Assembly: GCA_035649495.1 (NCBI GenBank)
Contig: DASRJL010000041.1
Coordinates: 1 to 64,000 of the forward strand
Direction: 5' to 3'
Source of the DNA: SG8-41 sp035649495
GTDB lineage: Bacteria; Pseudomonadota; Gammaproteobacteria; Burkholderiales; SG8-41
Length of the DNA stretch: 64,000 nucleotides
The position numbers were made by a program, and so were the translations under genes. Under the pieces are notes generated by a model, which worked only from the letters and a program-made list of their open reading frames with translations, had not been told where the DNA came from and ran no database searches. This document shows positions 7,746 to 15,063 of the stretch, in pieces; within the stretch, counting starts at the first letter, position 1, and each line of letters begins with the position of its first letter.

Positions 7746-9485
7746 CTAGGTACACTTTTCCTTGACGTAGCGTCCCGGGGCCGCTTCAATCTCCCGGTAG
7801 CCGTTCCCGCCCGGCGCGTCCGGCGCGGCGACCCGACCCCCGCCGAAAGGCGCAAGCCAGTTGCTCCAGTGCGGCCACCAGCTTCCCTTTTGCGATGCGG
7901 CGTCCGCCAGCCAGCGCTCGGGGTCGTCCTCCTGCACGTCGTTCAGCCAGTAGTTGCGCCGGTTCTTCGAGGCTGGATTGATCACGCCGGCGATGTGCCC
8001 GCTCGCCGCCAGCACGAACCGGATTCTACCTTTCAGCAGCCGCATGCTGGCATAGGCGGTTCGCCAGGGCACGATATGGTCCTCCCGGGTGGCCAGGACA
8101 TAGGCGGGCGTGTCCACGGTGCCCAGGTCCACCGGCACCCCGCACATCGTAAGCCGGCCCGGTATTCTCAGGTTGTTCTCGAGGTACATGTTGCGCAGGT
8201 AGTAGGCGTACATTGCGCCGGGCAGGTTGGTGCTGTCGGCGTTCCAGTACAGCAGGTCGAACGCCTCGGGCTGCCGGCCCTTGAGGTAGTTGTTGACGAC
8301 ATAGTGCCAGATGAGATCGTTGGCCCGCAGGCTGGCGAAGGTCAGCGCCAGCTCCCGCCCCGGCAGCACGCCGCCTTCGGCGAAGTCCTGCTCGCGCTTC
8401 ACGACGAACGCCTCATCCACGAATACGCCCAGCTCACCCGTGTCCCTGAAATCGAGCATGGAAGCGAGCAGCGTCATGCTCTCGATGCGCTTGACGCCTC
8501 GCGCGCGCAGCACCGCGGCGGCCGCGCCCAGGAGCGTTCCCCCGACGCAGAAGGCGAGCGCGTTGATCGTCTCCACGCCACGGATCTCCGCCACGACCTC
8601 TATCGCCCGGATGATGCCCTGCTCGACGTAGTCGTCCCAGGTAAGGGTGCCCATGTCCGGCGTCACGTTGCGCCACGACACCATGAACACGGTGTGGCCC
8701 TGCTCGGTCGCGTAGCGCACGAGGGAGTTCGCCGGCTGCAGATCGAGGATGTAGAACTTGTTGATGCAGGGCGGAATCATTAGCAGGGGCCGGTCGAAGA
8801 CCGTGGCCGTGGCGGGGCGGTACTGGATCAGCTGGATCAAGTCGTTCTCGTAGACGACCGCCCCCTCCGTCACCGCGAGATTGCGCCCGACCTCGAATGC
8901 CGTCTCGTCGGTCATCGAGATCATGCCTTTTTCGGCGTCGGCCGCCAGATGCTGCAGTCCCCGCGCCAGGCTTTCACCGCCGGAATCCGACGCGAGCTTC
9001 AGCGCCTCGGGGTTGCTCCAGGGAAAGTTCGAGGGCGACACGGCATCGATCAGCTGGCGCGAGAAGAATTCGAGCTTGCGCTTGGTATGGGGCTCGAGCT
9101 TCGTGCTGCCCACGAGCTCCATCAGCCACTCTCCCGACAGCATGTAGGAGCGCGCCAGGTACTGGAAGTAGGGATGCTCGCGCCACTCCGCGCCGGCGAA
9201 GCGCCGGTCGGCCGGGGGCGCAGCCTTCGCCGCAGAGCCGGGCGTGCCGTCCGGCGCAGGAGCGAAATCGCCCCACAGCTCCAGGTGCTTGCGGTAGTAA
9301 CGGCTCTGGATCTCCATCAGGCGCTCGGTGTCCTGCACCAGGCTCGCGGTGAGGGATTTCATCAGTTCGGGGCCGCCCAGCAAGCGGCCGGGTTGCAGCG
9401 GATTCGCGACGCCGGCGATGAGTCGGCGGTTGAGATCTTCGAACCGTGCCCTCAGCTCTTCGTTGCGGGAAGTCGGATCGTTCAT
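7746..9485 (-). CDS. phaC: Class I poly(3-hydroxyalkanoate) synthase
   Basis: About 579 residues from the ATG at 9485 (MNDPTSRNEEL); the reading frame stays open upstream without family similarity. It polymerises (R)-3-hydroxyacyl-CoA on the granule surface. The lipase-like box with catalytic cysteine is ALAFCVGGTLLG around residue 315. The catalytic aspartate lies in ATREDHIVPW and the histidine in AASGHIAGVINP. WSNPEALKL and the long N-terminal helix region fit class I enzymes (about 590 residues). The box has Phe-Cys rather than the commoner Tyr-Cys. It lies 17 bp downstream of a ZIP transporter gene and 104 bp upstream of phaB. Confidence 0.95.
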   Translation of the reverse strand: MNDPTSRNEELRARFEDLNRRLIAGVANPLQPGRLLGGPELMKSLTASLVQDTERLMEIQSRYYRKHLELWGDFAPAPDGTPGSAAKAAPPADRRFAGAEWREHPYFQYLARSYMLSGEWLMELVGSTKLEPHTKRKLEFFSRQLIDAVSPSNFPWSNPEALKLASDSGGESLARGLQHLAADAEKGMISMTDETAFEVGRNLAVTEGAVVYENDLIQLIQYRPATATVFDRPLLMIPPCINKFYILDLQPANSLVRYATEQGHTVFMVSWRNVTPDMGTLTWDDYVEQGIIRAIEVVAEIRGVETINALAFCVGGTLLGAAAAVLRARGVKRIESMTLLASMLDFRDTGELGVFVDEAFVVKREQDFAEGGVLPGRELALTFASLRANDLIWHYVVNNYLKGRQPEAFDLLYWNADSTNLPGAMYAYYLRNMYLENNLRIPGRLTMCGVPVDLGTVDTPAYVLATREDHIVPWRTAYASMRLLKGRIRFVLAASGHIAGVINPASKNRRNYWLNDVQEDDPERWLADAASQKGSWWPHWSNWLAPFGGGRVAAPDAPGGNGYREIEAAPGRYVKEKCT

Positions 9486-9502
9486 GGCTTCACTCACGGC
9501 TG

Positions 9503-10291
9503 CTAACGGGGCCCCGCGTGCGCGTGAGCGAGGTCGCCGACCAGCCAGATCGTGCCGACCCCCAGCGCGATCATCACCACCTGCTGCACGGTGGCGAGCA
9601 GCTCGGGCCGCCGGTGCAGTCCCGGGATCAGGTCCGCCACCGCGACGTACAGCATGCTGGCAATCGCGATCCCGAGGAGCGGCGCGATCCATTGCTGCAT
9701 GGTTTGCAGCGCGAAATAGGCGATCACCCCGCCCGCCACCATGGCGGCGCTCGACACGACGTTGAGGAGGAGCGCCCTCGCCTTGGTGTAGCCGGAGTGC
9801 AGCAGGATCAGAAAATCGCTCACTTCCTGCGGAATCTCGTGCGCGATGATGGCAAGCGCGGTGACCACGCCCAGGTTGTGATTGGCGAGAAACGCGGCGG
9901 CGATCAGCACGCCGTCCACTAAATTGTGGAACGTGTCGCCGATGATGATCACCGCGCCGCTGCGTCCGTGATCGCCCGCCGCGACTGCCTGGGGAACGTG
10001 CCCTTCGCACTCCTCCTGGTGGCAGTGCCGCCATAACACCAGCTTCTCCAGCACGAAGAACAGCAGCAGGCCGGCGAGTATCACTCCGGCGAGCGACTCG
10101 AGGTTGTCGGACATGCCGAACGCCTGCGGCAGCAGCTCCAGGAACACGGCTCCGAGGAGCGTTCCGACCGCGTAGCTGATCAGGATCGGAACCTGGGACG
10201 CGCGCGCGTTCAATGCGAGCGCCGCGGCGGCGGCGACCGACAGCAGGCCGCCGGCAATCGTCGCAGTCAGAATCCAGGCCAGGGTGGTCAT
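9503..10291 (-). CDS. ZIP-family divalent metal transporter
   Basis: 262 residues with about eight hydrophobic segments. ZIP proteins carry zinc, or sometimes iron or manganese, into the cytoplasm. The metal-site helices are visible: FHNLVDGVLIAAAF in one membrane segment and HEIPQEVSDFLILLHSG in the next, the latter being the most conserved ZIP motif. A cytoplasmic His/Cys/Glu-rich loop (RHCHQEECEGHV) could sense or bind metal. The start at 10291 opens a hydrophobic N-terminus. It is followed by phaC after 17 bp, so the metal transporter may be cotranscribed with the PHB genes. I see no Zur box. Confidence 0.88.
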   Translation of the reverse strand: MTTLAWILTATIAGGLLSVAAAAALALNARASQVPILISYAVGTLLGAVFLELLPQAFGMSDNLESLAGVILAGLLLFFVLEKLVLWRHCHQEECEGHVPQAVAAGDHGRSGAVIIIGDTFHNLVDGVLIAAAFLANHNLGVVTALAIIAHEIPQEVSDFLILLHSGYTKARALLLNVVSSAAMVAGGVIAYFALQTMQQWIAPLLGIAIASMLYVAVADLIPGLHRRPELLATVQQVVMIALGVGTIWLVGDLAHAHAGPR

Positions 10292-10353
10292 TGGTGCCGC
10301 CGGTGCACGCGGGGCATTCGGTGAAATGGAGCGGCATTATACGGCATGAAAGA

Positions 10354-10373
10354 GTGACTCGTGACCCGTCACG
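10354..10373. repeat. Short heptamer array, GTGACNC unit
   Basis: GTGACTC, GTGACCC and a degenerate GTCACGT lie in the 186-bp gap between the ZIP and pgeF genes. The rest of that gap up to 10453 shows no gene. Confidence 0.6.
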
Positions 10374-10453
10374 TCGGAGCAGGTGGCTTGCCGCCGCCCA
10401 GCCTCGTTGCCGTGTATCAATCCCGCAAGTCAGAGCCTATCCGCGCCGGCAAC

Positions 10454-10481
10454 GAGTCACGAGTCACCAGTCACGGGTCAC
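10454..10481. repeat. Heptamer array over the pgeF stop codon
   Basis: Units GAGTCAC, GAGTCAC, CAGTCAC, GGGTCAC. The pgeF TGA (complement of 10478-10480) is formed by the last unit. Confidence 0.8.
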
Positions 10482-11260
10482 TCCTTCTCCGGGGCACGCC
10501 AGATGAGCGCAGCCATGCGGCCGGTCACGGGATTGCGGCGATGAGAATAAAACCGGGCGGGATCGGAGTGGGTGCAGAGTCCGCCACCGAAGACGCGAGA
10601 CACGCCGGCGCGCGCCAAGCGCCGCCGCGCGAGCGTGAAGAGGTCGGCGAGCCACTTGCCCGGCGTGTGCGGGACAAATGCGCTCTGCGCGCCCGGGTCG
10701 TCGTCGACGAAAGCCTCCCGCACATCGGCTCCCACCTCGAACGCGCGGGGGCCGATGCCCGGGCCGAGAAACGCCAGCACCTCCGCCGGAGGGCATTGCA
10801 TCCCGCGCACCGTGTTTTCAACGACGCCGCCCGCCAGCCCGCGCCAGCCGGCGTGCGCGACGGCGACCGAGCCTCCTGCGCGATCGGCCAGCAATACCGG
10901 CACGCAGTCGGCGACGAGGACCGCGCATACCGTTCCGGGGTTCCGCGCGATGGCGGCGTCGGCCTCGGGTGTCGCCGGAGGGGCATCGGCGTTTACCCCT
11001 GGCGCCGTCGGCCAGGCATCGGCGTCGACCACGCGATTGCCATGTACCTGCCTCAACCATACCGGCTCCTGCGGCAGCAGCGAGCGCAGGGCGGCGCGGT
11101 TCGCGGCGACGGCTGCCGGATCGTCCTCCGTGCGCAACCCGAGATTGAAGCTTGCGTACGGACCCCCGCTCGTCCCGCCGGCGCGCGTCGTGATGAACGC
11201 GCGCACGTTGCCGGGCGCCGGCCAGTCGGGGACGATCCAGTCGGGGTGGACGTTGTTCAA
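10478..11260 (-). CDS. pgeF: Multicopper laccase-domain protein PgeF (YfiH)
   Basis: About 260 residues from a TTG at 11260. That codon overlaps the rluD stop as TTGA, so translation is probably coupled; longer readings have no family similarity. Members act as purine nucleoside phosphorylase/adenosine deaminase-like enzymes, and PgeF also edits wrongly loaded peptidoglycan precursors. Visible metal-site motifs are WLRQVHGNRVVDA, VLVADCVPVLLAD, VAHAGWRGLAGGV and a C-terminal GLCTHSDPARFYSHRR. The length agrees with the family (about 245). A heptamer array separates the coding core from the end of rluD. Confidence 0.9.
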   Translation of the reverse strand: MNNVHPDWIVPDWPAPGNVRAFITTRAGGTSGGPYASFNLGLRTEDDPAAVAANRAALRSLLPQEPVWLRQVHGNRVVDADAWPTAPGVNADAPPATPEADAAIARNPGTVCAVLVADCVPVLLADRAGGSVAVAHAGWRGLAGGVVENTVRGMQCPPAEVLAFLGPGIGPRAFEVGADVREAFVDDDPGAQSAFVPHTPGKWLADLFTLARRRLARAGVSRVFGGGLCTHSDPARFYSHRRNPVTGRMAALIWRAPEKE

Positions 11261-12258
11261 CGGCGTGATGGGTGATGGGTGATGGGTGACGGGTGCTTGC
11301 CCTCCGAGCCGCTGCTGCGCAGCGCGGCGAGAAGGTCCTGTATGTCGACGGGCGGATCGGACTGCCAGCTTACCTTCTTGCGGGTTTGCGGGTGGACGAG
11401 CGCGAGGCGTTCCGCGTGCAGCGCTTGTCGCGTAAAGCGTACCGCGCTCACGCGCTTGCCATAGTCCGGATCCCCGACGAGCGGGTATCCCAGTGAATTC
11501 AGGTGGACGCGGATCTGGTGCGTGCGGCCTGTTTCGAGGCGGCACCGCAGGAGAGTCGCGAGAGAGAAGTGTTCGAGAATCTGGTAGTGCGTCACGGCAT
11601 CGCGTCCACGCGCCACCACGGCCATGCGGGTGCGGCTCCGCGGGTGGCGCCCTATCGGCGCGGCGACCGTGCCGTCGCGCGCCAGCCGGCCGTGCACGAC
11701 GGCCAGGTACTCGCGCCGCACGCTGCGCGCCGCCAGCTGGCGGACGATGTCGGTCTGCGCCGCGAGCGTCCGCGCGACGACCAGCAGGCCGCTCGTGTCC
11801 TTGTCGAGCCGGTGCACGATGCCCGCGCGCGGAACGGCCCTCAGCCCGGGCTCGTGCGCAAGCAGCGCGTTCAACAGCGTCCCGCTCCGGTTTCCGGCGC
11901 CCGGATGCACGACCAGCCCGGCCGGCTTGTCGATCACGATGAGAGCATCATCCTCGTGGACGATCGCGAGCGGTATGTTCTCCGGCCGGTCGGGCTCGAG
12001 CCGGAGGTCCGGAGCGGGCAGTAGCGCAACGTTCTCGCCGCCGAGCAGGCGCCGGCGCGGGGCCGACGGCCGGCCGTCGACCGTGACGCGGGCGGCGAGC
12101 ACCCAGCGCGCGAGCCGCGTGCGCGAGTACTGCGGGAACATGCGGGAGAGCGCCTGATCCAAGCGCAGTCCCGCGCAGGCGCCGGGGACCGTCAGCTCCA
12201 CCGGCGCCGGGGGTTCGCCGTTTGCGCTATAATTTTCCAGAGGTTTTTCAATGACCAT
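11257..12258 (-). CDS. rluD: 23S rRNA pseudouridine(1911/1915/1917) synthase
   Basis: About 333 residues from the ATG at 12258, which overlaps the divergent bamD start; a GTG at 12201 is a more conservative start. RluD modifies helix 69 of 23S rRNA. An S4-like RNA-binding domain (GLRLDQALSRMFPQYSRTRLARWV) precedes the synthase domain. The catalytic aspartate is in the HRLDKDTSGLLVVA motif. RTHQIRVHLNSLGYPLVGD is the conserved C-terminal block. The extreme C-terminus (HPSPITHHPSRR) is translated from a GATGGGT heptamer array and is probably not ancestral. It is followed by pgeF with a TTGA overlap. Confidence 0.92.
   Translation of the reverse strand: MVIEKPLENYSANGEPPAPVELTVPGACAGLRLDQALSRMFPQYSRTRLARWVLAARVTVDGRPSAPRRRLLGGENVALLPAPDLRLEPDRPENIPLAIVHEDDALIVIDKPAGLVVHPGAGNRSGTLLNALLAHEPGLRAVPRAGIVHRLDKDTSGLLVVARTLAAQTDIVRQLAARSVRREYLAVVHGRLARDGTVAAPIGRHPRSRTRMAVVARGRDAVTHYQILEHFSLATLLRCRLETGRTHQIRVHLNSLGYPLVGDPDYGKRVSAVRFTRQALHAERLALVHPQTRKKVSWQSDPPVDIQDLLAALRSSGSEGKHPSPITHHPSRR
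11267..11294. repeat. Heptamer array inside the rluD 3' end
   Basis: Units GATGGGT, GATGGGT, GATGGGT, GACGGGT encode the last dozen residues of RluD on the complementary strand and end about 7 bp before the pgeF start. Confidence 0.85.
12228..12233 (+). promoter_or_regulatory. Candidate -10 box of bamD
   Basis: A perfect TATAAT lies 17 bp before the bamD ATG, inside the 5' coding part of rluD on the other strand. No clear -35 hexamer is seen. An AGAGG ribosome site follows at 12239-12243, so the leader would be very short. Confidence 0.45.
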
Positions 12259-13054
12259 TCTGCGCAATAGTTTAGCGTTATTGCTGGGCGTACTCATCGG
12301 CGCGTGCGGGCTGCTGGGGGAAGCGCCGGACGAGACTAAGGGCTGGTCCGCCCAGAAGCTGTACAACGAGGCCAAGGACAATCTCAACAACCGCAGCTAC
12401 GAGACCGCGATCAAGTATTACGAGAAGCTCGAGTCGCGCTACCCGTACGGCCGTTTCGCGCAGCAGGCGCAGCTGGAAATCGCCTACGCCTACTACAAGG
12501 ACAACGAGCCCGCGCAGGCGGTGACCGCGGCCGAACGCTTCATCAAGCTTCATCCCAACCATCCCAACGTCGACTACGCCTACTACCTGAAGGGTCTCGC
12601 GAACTTCAACGGCGACCTGGGCTGGCTCGGTTATATCAGCGGGCAGGACCTGTCGGAACGCGACCCGAAGGCCGCGCGCGAGGCGTTCGACGCGTTCAAG
12701 GACCTCGCGGCGCGGTACCCGGATAGCAAGTACGCGCCGGACGCGGTGGCGCGCATGAACTATCTCGTCAACGCGCTCGCGTCGCACGAGGTCCACGTGG
12801 CGCGCTATTACCTGAAGCGCGGTGCTTACGTCGCGGCCGCCAACCGCGCCCAGTTCGCCATCAAGACCTACCCGCAGGCGCCCGCGAACGAGGAGGGACT
12901 GGTAATCCTCGTCAAGGCCTACGATGCGATGAAAATGACCGACCTGCGCAACGACGCGGAACGAGTGCTGATGAAGAATTTCCCGGACAGCAAGTACCTG
13001 AAGGGCGATCCGCGCCGCGCCAGCACGCCGTGGTGGCAGATCTGGAACTGGTAA
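12251..13054 (+). CDS. bamD: Outer-membrane assembly lipoprotein BamD (ComL)
   Basis: 267 residues. BamD works with BamA at the outer membrane to fold beta-barrel proteins. The N-terminal lipoprotein signal is LGVLIGACGLLG, with acylated cysteine at about residue 19. The body consists of TPR-like helix pairs, including AQKLYNEAKDNLNNRSYETA, YEKLESRYPYGRFAQQAQLE and FIKLHPNHPNVDYAYYLKGL. The tail is Trp-rich (TPWWQIWNW). The length matches BamD (about 245-270). The ATG at 12251 has AGAGG seven bases upstream. The start overlaps divergently with rluD. The last 18 bases including most of the stop recur at 15123-15140. Confidence 0.95.
   Translation: MTILRNSLALLLGVLIGACGLLGEAPDETKGWSAQKLYNEAKDNLNNRSYETAIKYYEKLESRYPYGRFAQQAQLEIAYAYYKDNEPAQAVTAAERFIKLHPNHPNVDYAYYLKGLANFNGDLGWLGYISGQDLSERDPKAAREAFDAFKDLAARYPDSKYAPDAVARMNYLVNALASHEVHVARYYLKRGAYVAAANRAQFAIKTYPQAPANEEGLVILVKAYDAMKMTDLRNDAERVLMKNFPDSKYLKGDPRRASTPWWQIWNW
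13036..13053 (+). repeat. 18-bp direct repeat at the bamD 3' end (second copy 15123-15140)
   Basis: GCAGATCTGGAACTGGTA is identical at 13036-13053 and 15123-15140, 2,087 bp apart. Both copies read QIWNW followed by a stop in frame. A shorter related copy (GGAACTGGTAG) is at 18475-18485. This resembles the footprint of insertion at a gene end, but no integrase is visible between the copies. Confidence 0.75.
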
Positions 13055-13061
13055 TGCCTAC

Positions 13062-13083
13062 GGCAGCCTAAGCTGCCTTCTGT
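13062..13083 (+). terminator. Possible bamD terminator
   Basis: A perfect 6-bp stem GGCAGC/GCTGCC with a 4-base loop lies 8 bp after the bamD stop and is followed by TTCTGTT. The stem is short and the T run is interrupted. Confidence 0.4.
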
Positions 13084-13217
13084 TAAATCTCCTGATGGCA
13101 TGGCATTCGAGCCAACTTCCTTGATGGCCGCGTAGACCCGATTCGGGTTCATCAACCGCATGCGGGCGGTGTCAGGCGACTCCTTTGTAGTCATACGCTG
13201 ACCGCTTCTGCTGGGTT

Positions 13218-13270
13218 GCGCCGACGTAACAGCGCTGAACCACGCAGCGACCCACACGCCCAATAGATAT
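13218..13270 (-). repeat. Left copy of an inverted duplication (right copy 14528-14579)
   Basis: The complement of 13218-13270 and the plus strand of 14528-14579 align over about 52 bp. They share the blocks ATATCTATTGGGC, GCTGCGTGGTTC, GCGCTGT and GTCGGCG in the same order and spacing. Each copy lies just upstream of an inward-reading small ORF (start 13301 on plus, start 14529 on minus), so it may carry their promoters. The rest of 13084-13300 shows no confident gene. Confidence 0.7.
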
Positions 13271-13300
13271 ATAAGAGACCTCGCACGTGAGGAGACACCG

Positions 13301-13774
13301 ATGCCAGCCGATGCCCTGCACGGCCGATGGACCTTCATTTGCTCTCCAGAGGGAATATGGAGTTGGCGTTTCGGCGAGGGCGAGTCTGGTCTCTTCTCCA
13401 GCTTCGATGACGCTGCGGCGAACGCCACGAGTCATGGCTTCGATCCGTTCAGCCATTCATGGACATCCGCGGCAGACGGACGCACGACGCACTATCGCCT
13501 CGGCAAGACACCTGTGAATTTGCCATCGGACATGGAACTGCAACGTCAGTGGATCATGAGTGAGACGGCCGCGCCGTTCAAGTTCCTTTCCGTCAGCGAG
13601 TTCGAGACGTTGAGCCCGCAAGAGAAGCGCGCTTACGTTAGGCAGGCCACGGCAGAAGTGGAACGGACCAAGGTGGACCCTGCCGCTGGCGGGTGGCACA
13701 CCCTGTTCAGGCCGGATCAGCGCCGAGAGCAGCGACGACAGCCCCGACCGCAAGGCGATAAGAAGCGGGACTAG
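13301..13774 (+). CDS. Hypothetical protein with FLSVSEFE-type C-terminal motif
   Basis: 157 residues, not recognised. The N-terminal half is rich in Trp/Phe (GRWTFICSPEGIWSWRFGEG) and contains FSSFDDAAANATSHGFDP, resembling a small sensor-like fold rather than an enzyme. There is no signal peptide or membrane segment. The C-terminal part KFLSVSEFETLSPQEKRAY recurs in a shorter ORF on the minus strand (14125-14289), showing that the motif is under coding constraint. The tail is basic and polar. An ATG with GAGGAGA about 7 bases upstream supports the start. It stands alone on the plus strand between inverted duplicated segments. Function is unknown; the repeated motif makes a real gene likely. 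Confidence 0.6.
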   Translation: MPADALHGRWTFICSPEGIWSWRFGEGESGLFSSFDDAAANATSHGFDPFSHSWTSAADGRTTHYRLGKTPVNLPSDMELQRQWIMSETAAPFKFLSVSEFETLSPQEKRAYVRQATAEVERTKVDPAAGGWHTLFRPDQRREQRRQPRPQGDKKRD

Positions 13775-13866
13775 GTGTACCGGCGCCGTAAGTGGCCCAA
13801 CGGGCAACGTTGGCAGCCCGCCATCGATCCCGCTCGGCAAGGTTGACGATACAGGGGCGTTCGGCT

Positions 13867-14059
13867 CTAAAGGATGAGCCAGAGAATCGCCATCCACATT
13901 GGCAGGCTCATCATCAATGCCAACACAATGCCCAGAAACACGGGGGCTTCCGAGTCGTTCCCGTGCTCCTCACATGAGGGGGTCGGACGCGCGCCTCGTC
14001 ATACGTCCTGTAGCAGGGACGTGCCGCTCCGGATACTCGCTGTCGTGTGTCGTGTCCAT
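13867..14059 (-). pseudogene. Frameshifted relative of the 51-aa membrane protein at 14374-14529
   Basis: The segment starts ATGGACACGACA (the 14529 gene starts ATGGACATGACA) and ends with the same transmembrane pattern: APVFLGIVLALMMSLPMWMA then ILWLIL and stop, against VFRGILIAAPLAALLWVP then ILWAIL and stop. Read from the ATG, the frame closes at an internal TGA; the C-terminal helix is in another frame, and a middle part (CYRTYDEARVRPP) is in a third. About 37 extra bases separate the conserved ends. I read this as a decayed duplicate, though a different start for the helix part cannot be excluded. Confidence 0.5.
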
Positions 14060-14124
14060 AGCTAGGCCGGCTTCTTGTCGTCTTTGAATCGGGGCTGCTG
14101 CTGATCCTGCCTGAACGGTCCATC

Positions 14125-14289
14125 CTATCCGGGAACGGCATCTGGCCGCCTGGCGCGTTCTCGGTCTGCCATAGCCTCGCTAAGGTGAGCGCTTTTCTCT
14201 TCGAGGCTGAGACCCTCGAACTGGCTGACGGAAAGGAACTTGGACGGGACGGCATCACTGCAGCGTGCGCCGTATTTTCCCCGGGTCAT
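14125..14289 (-). CDS. Small hypothetical protein, FLSVSQFE motif
   Basis: 54 residues from the ATG at 14289: MTRGKYGARCSDAVPS, then KFLSVSQFEGLSLEEKSAH, then a charged helical tail ending DAVPG. The central motif aligns with KFLSVSEFETLSPQEKRAY in the 157-residue protein at 13301, with conserved spacing. It may be a truncated paralogue or an independent small protein. It lies 84 bp downstream of the 51-residue membrane protein gene on the same strand, so the two could be cotranscribed. Conservation between copies is the main evidence that it is translated. Confidence 0.45.
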   Translation of the reverse strand: MTRGKYGARCSDAVPSKFLSVSQFEGLSLEEKSAHLSEAMADRERARRPDAVPG

Positions 14290-14373
14290 GTCGGTGTCGC
14301 TCCTACGCGAGGGTAGGAGGGCGCCGAAGACGTGCGGCAGCCGGCCGCCAGCGGCGCCTTCGAGGTTAGGGTT

Positions 14374-14529
14374 CTACAAGATGGCCCAGAGAATCGGCAC
14401 CCATAGTAGCGCGGCTAATGGAGCCGCAATCAAAATGCCCCGAAACACGCGGACGCTCTCCGGGTCGCACACGGGCTCGCCATACCCGGCGTAGCGGCAG
14501 GAATAGCCAGCGAATGGTGTCATGTCCAT
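14374..14529 (-). CDS. Small single-helix membrane protein
   Basis: 51 residues from the ATG at 14529 to a TAG at 14374-14376. The N-terminal part is polar and aromatic with two cysteines (MDMTPFAGYSCRYAGYGEPV, then CDPESVRVF). The C-terminal 23 residues form one hydrophobic helix (RGILIAAPLAALLWVP, ILWAIL). A diverged, broken copy lies at 13867-14059. The start is directly preceded by the conserved CAATAGATAT block of the inverted duplication. The architecture would suit a toxin-like, regulatory or membrane-anchoring small protein, but nothing in the sequence decides between these. Confidence 0.5.
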   Translation of the reverse strand: MDMTPFAGYSCRYAGYGEPVCDPESVRVFRGILIAAPLAALLWVPILWAIL

Positions 14530-15063
14530 ATCTATTGGGCCGGATGGTGCGCTGCGTGGTTCGGCGCTGTCGGTCGGCGGGACGCCGAAACGGATGTAAG
14601 GGTTAGTCCTACCCGGTTAGGGGGCCCGACGCCCCGGGCGCAGACGGCCGCCATTGTCGACGACTTAAGCGATTTCTCCGGTGCAGTGGTAGGGGCACCG
14701 GGAATGCTGCTGCCGCTTTCACGCTTGGTGAAAGAATGCCAGCACTGGTCAGCGACTGTCCTGGATGCGGAGCGAATCACATAACTTTGATGTGCGATCC
14801 CTGTTGTGTGTGTCGGAACTGTCGAAAAATCTACGACATTTCCTAATTCTGGTCAGAGTGAAATAGAACCCCGCGCACCGTGCCAGTCTTGATTGGTAGA
14901 TACGTGACAGAATTCCTCATGGCACAGAACTTGCTGACATATGGCGCCAGGCTGGATGCGAGGAGCAACGCCGTCGGAAGGCCAAAGGAGTGAGACGGGG
15001 CGGTCCCTTGCCGCTTGCCTGCCACACCGCACGAATTCAGGCGGACAGGTAGAATGGTTCGGT
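14530..15063. other. Gene-poor stretch of the accessory patch
   Basis: No convincing gene. Besides the right copy of the inverted duplication (to 14579), it has a frame with many rare choices on the minus strand (14532-14780) and a 60-codon minus frame at 14843-15025 ending GVLFHSDQN. The sequence around 14861-14900 (ending CCCCGCGCACCGTGCC, then TTGATTGGTAG) is a diverged copy of that at 15103-15141. The stretch is less GC-rich than its surroundings, consistent with acquired or decaying DNA. Confidence 0.5.

Noticed and set aside
7746..10337. 863-residue PhaC fused to upstream sequence
   Set aside because: The upstream part lies antisense-frame over the ZIP gene and has no similarity; PhaC starts at 9485.
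13640..13655. Integron attC site (GTTAGGC in the small-ORF patch)
   Set aside because: The heptamer lies within a coding motif shared by two ORFs and lacks the partner sites and palindromic structure of attC.
14843..14890. IS3-family transposase remnant (GVLFHSDQ resembles the HSD.GSQY motif)
   Set aside because: Only about eight residues match and the frame stops at once; the same bases belong to a hairpin-type repeat seen again at 15100.
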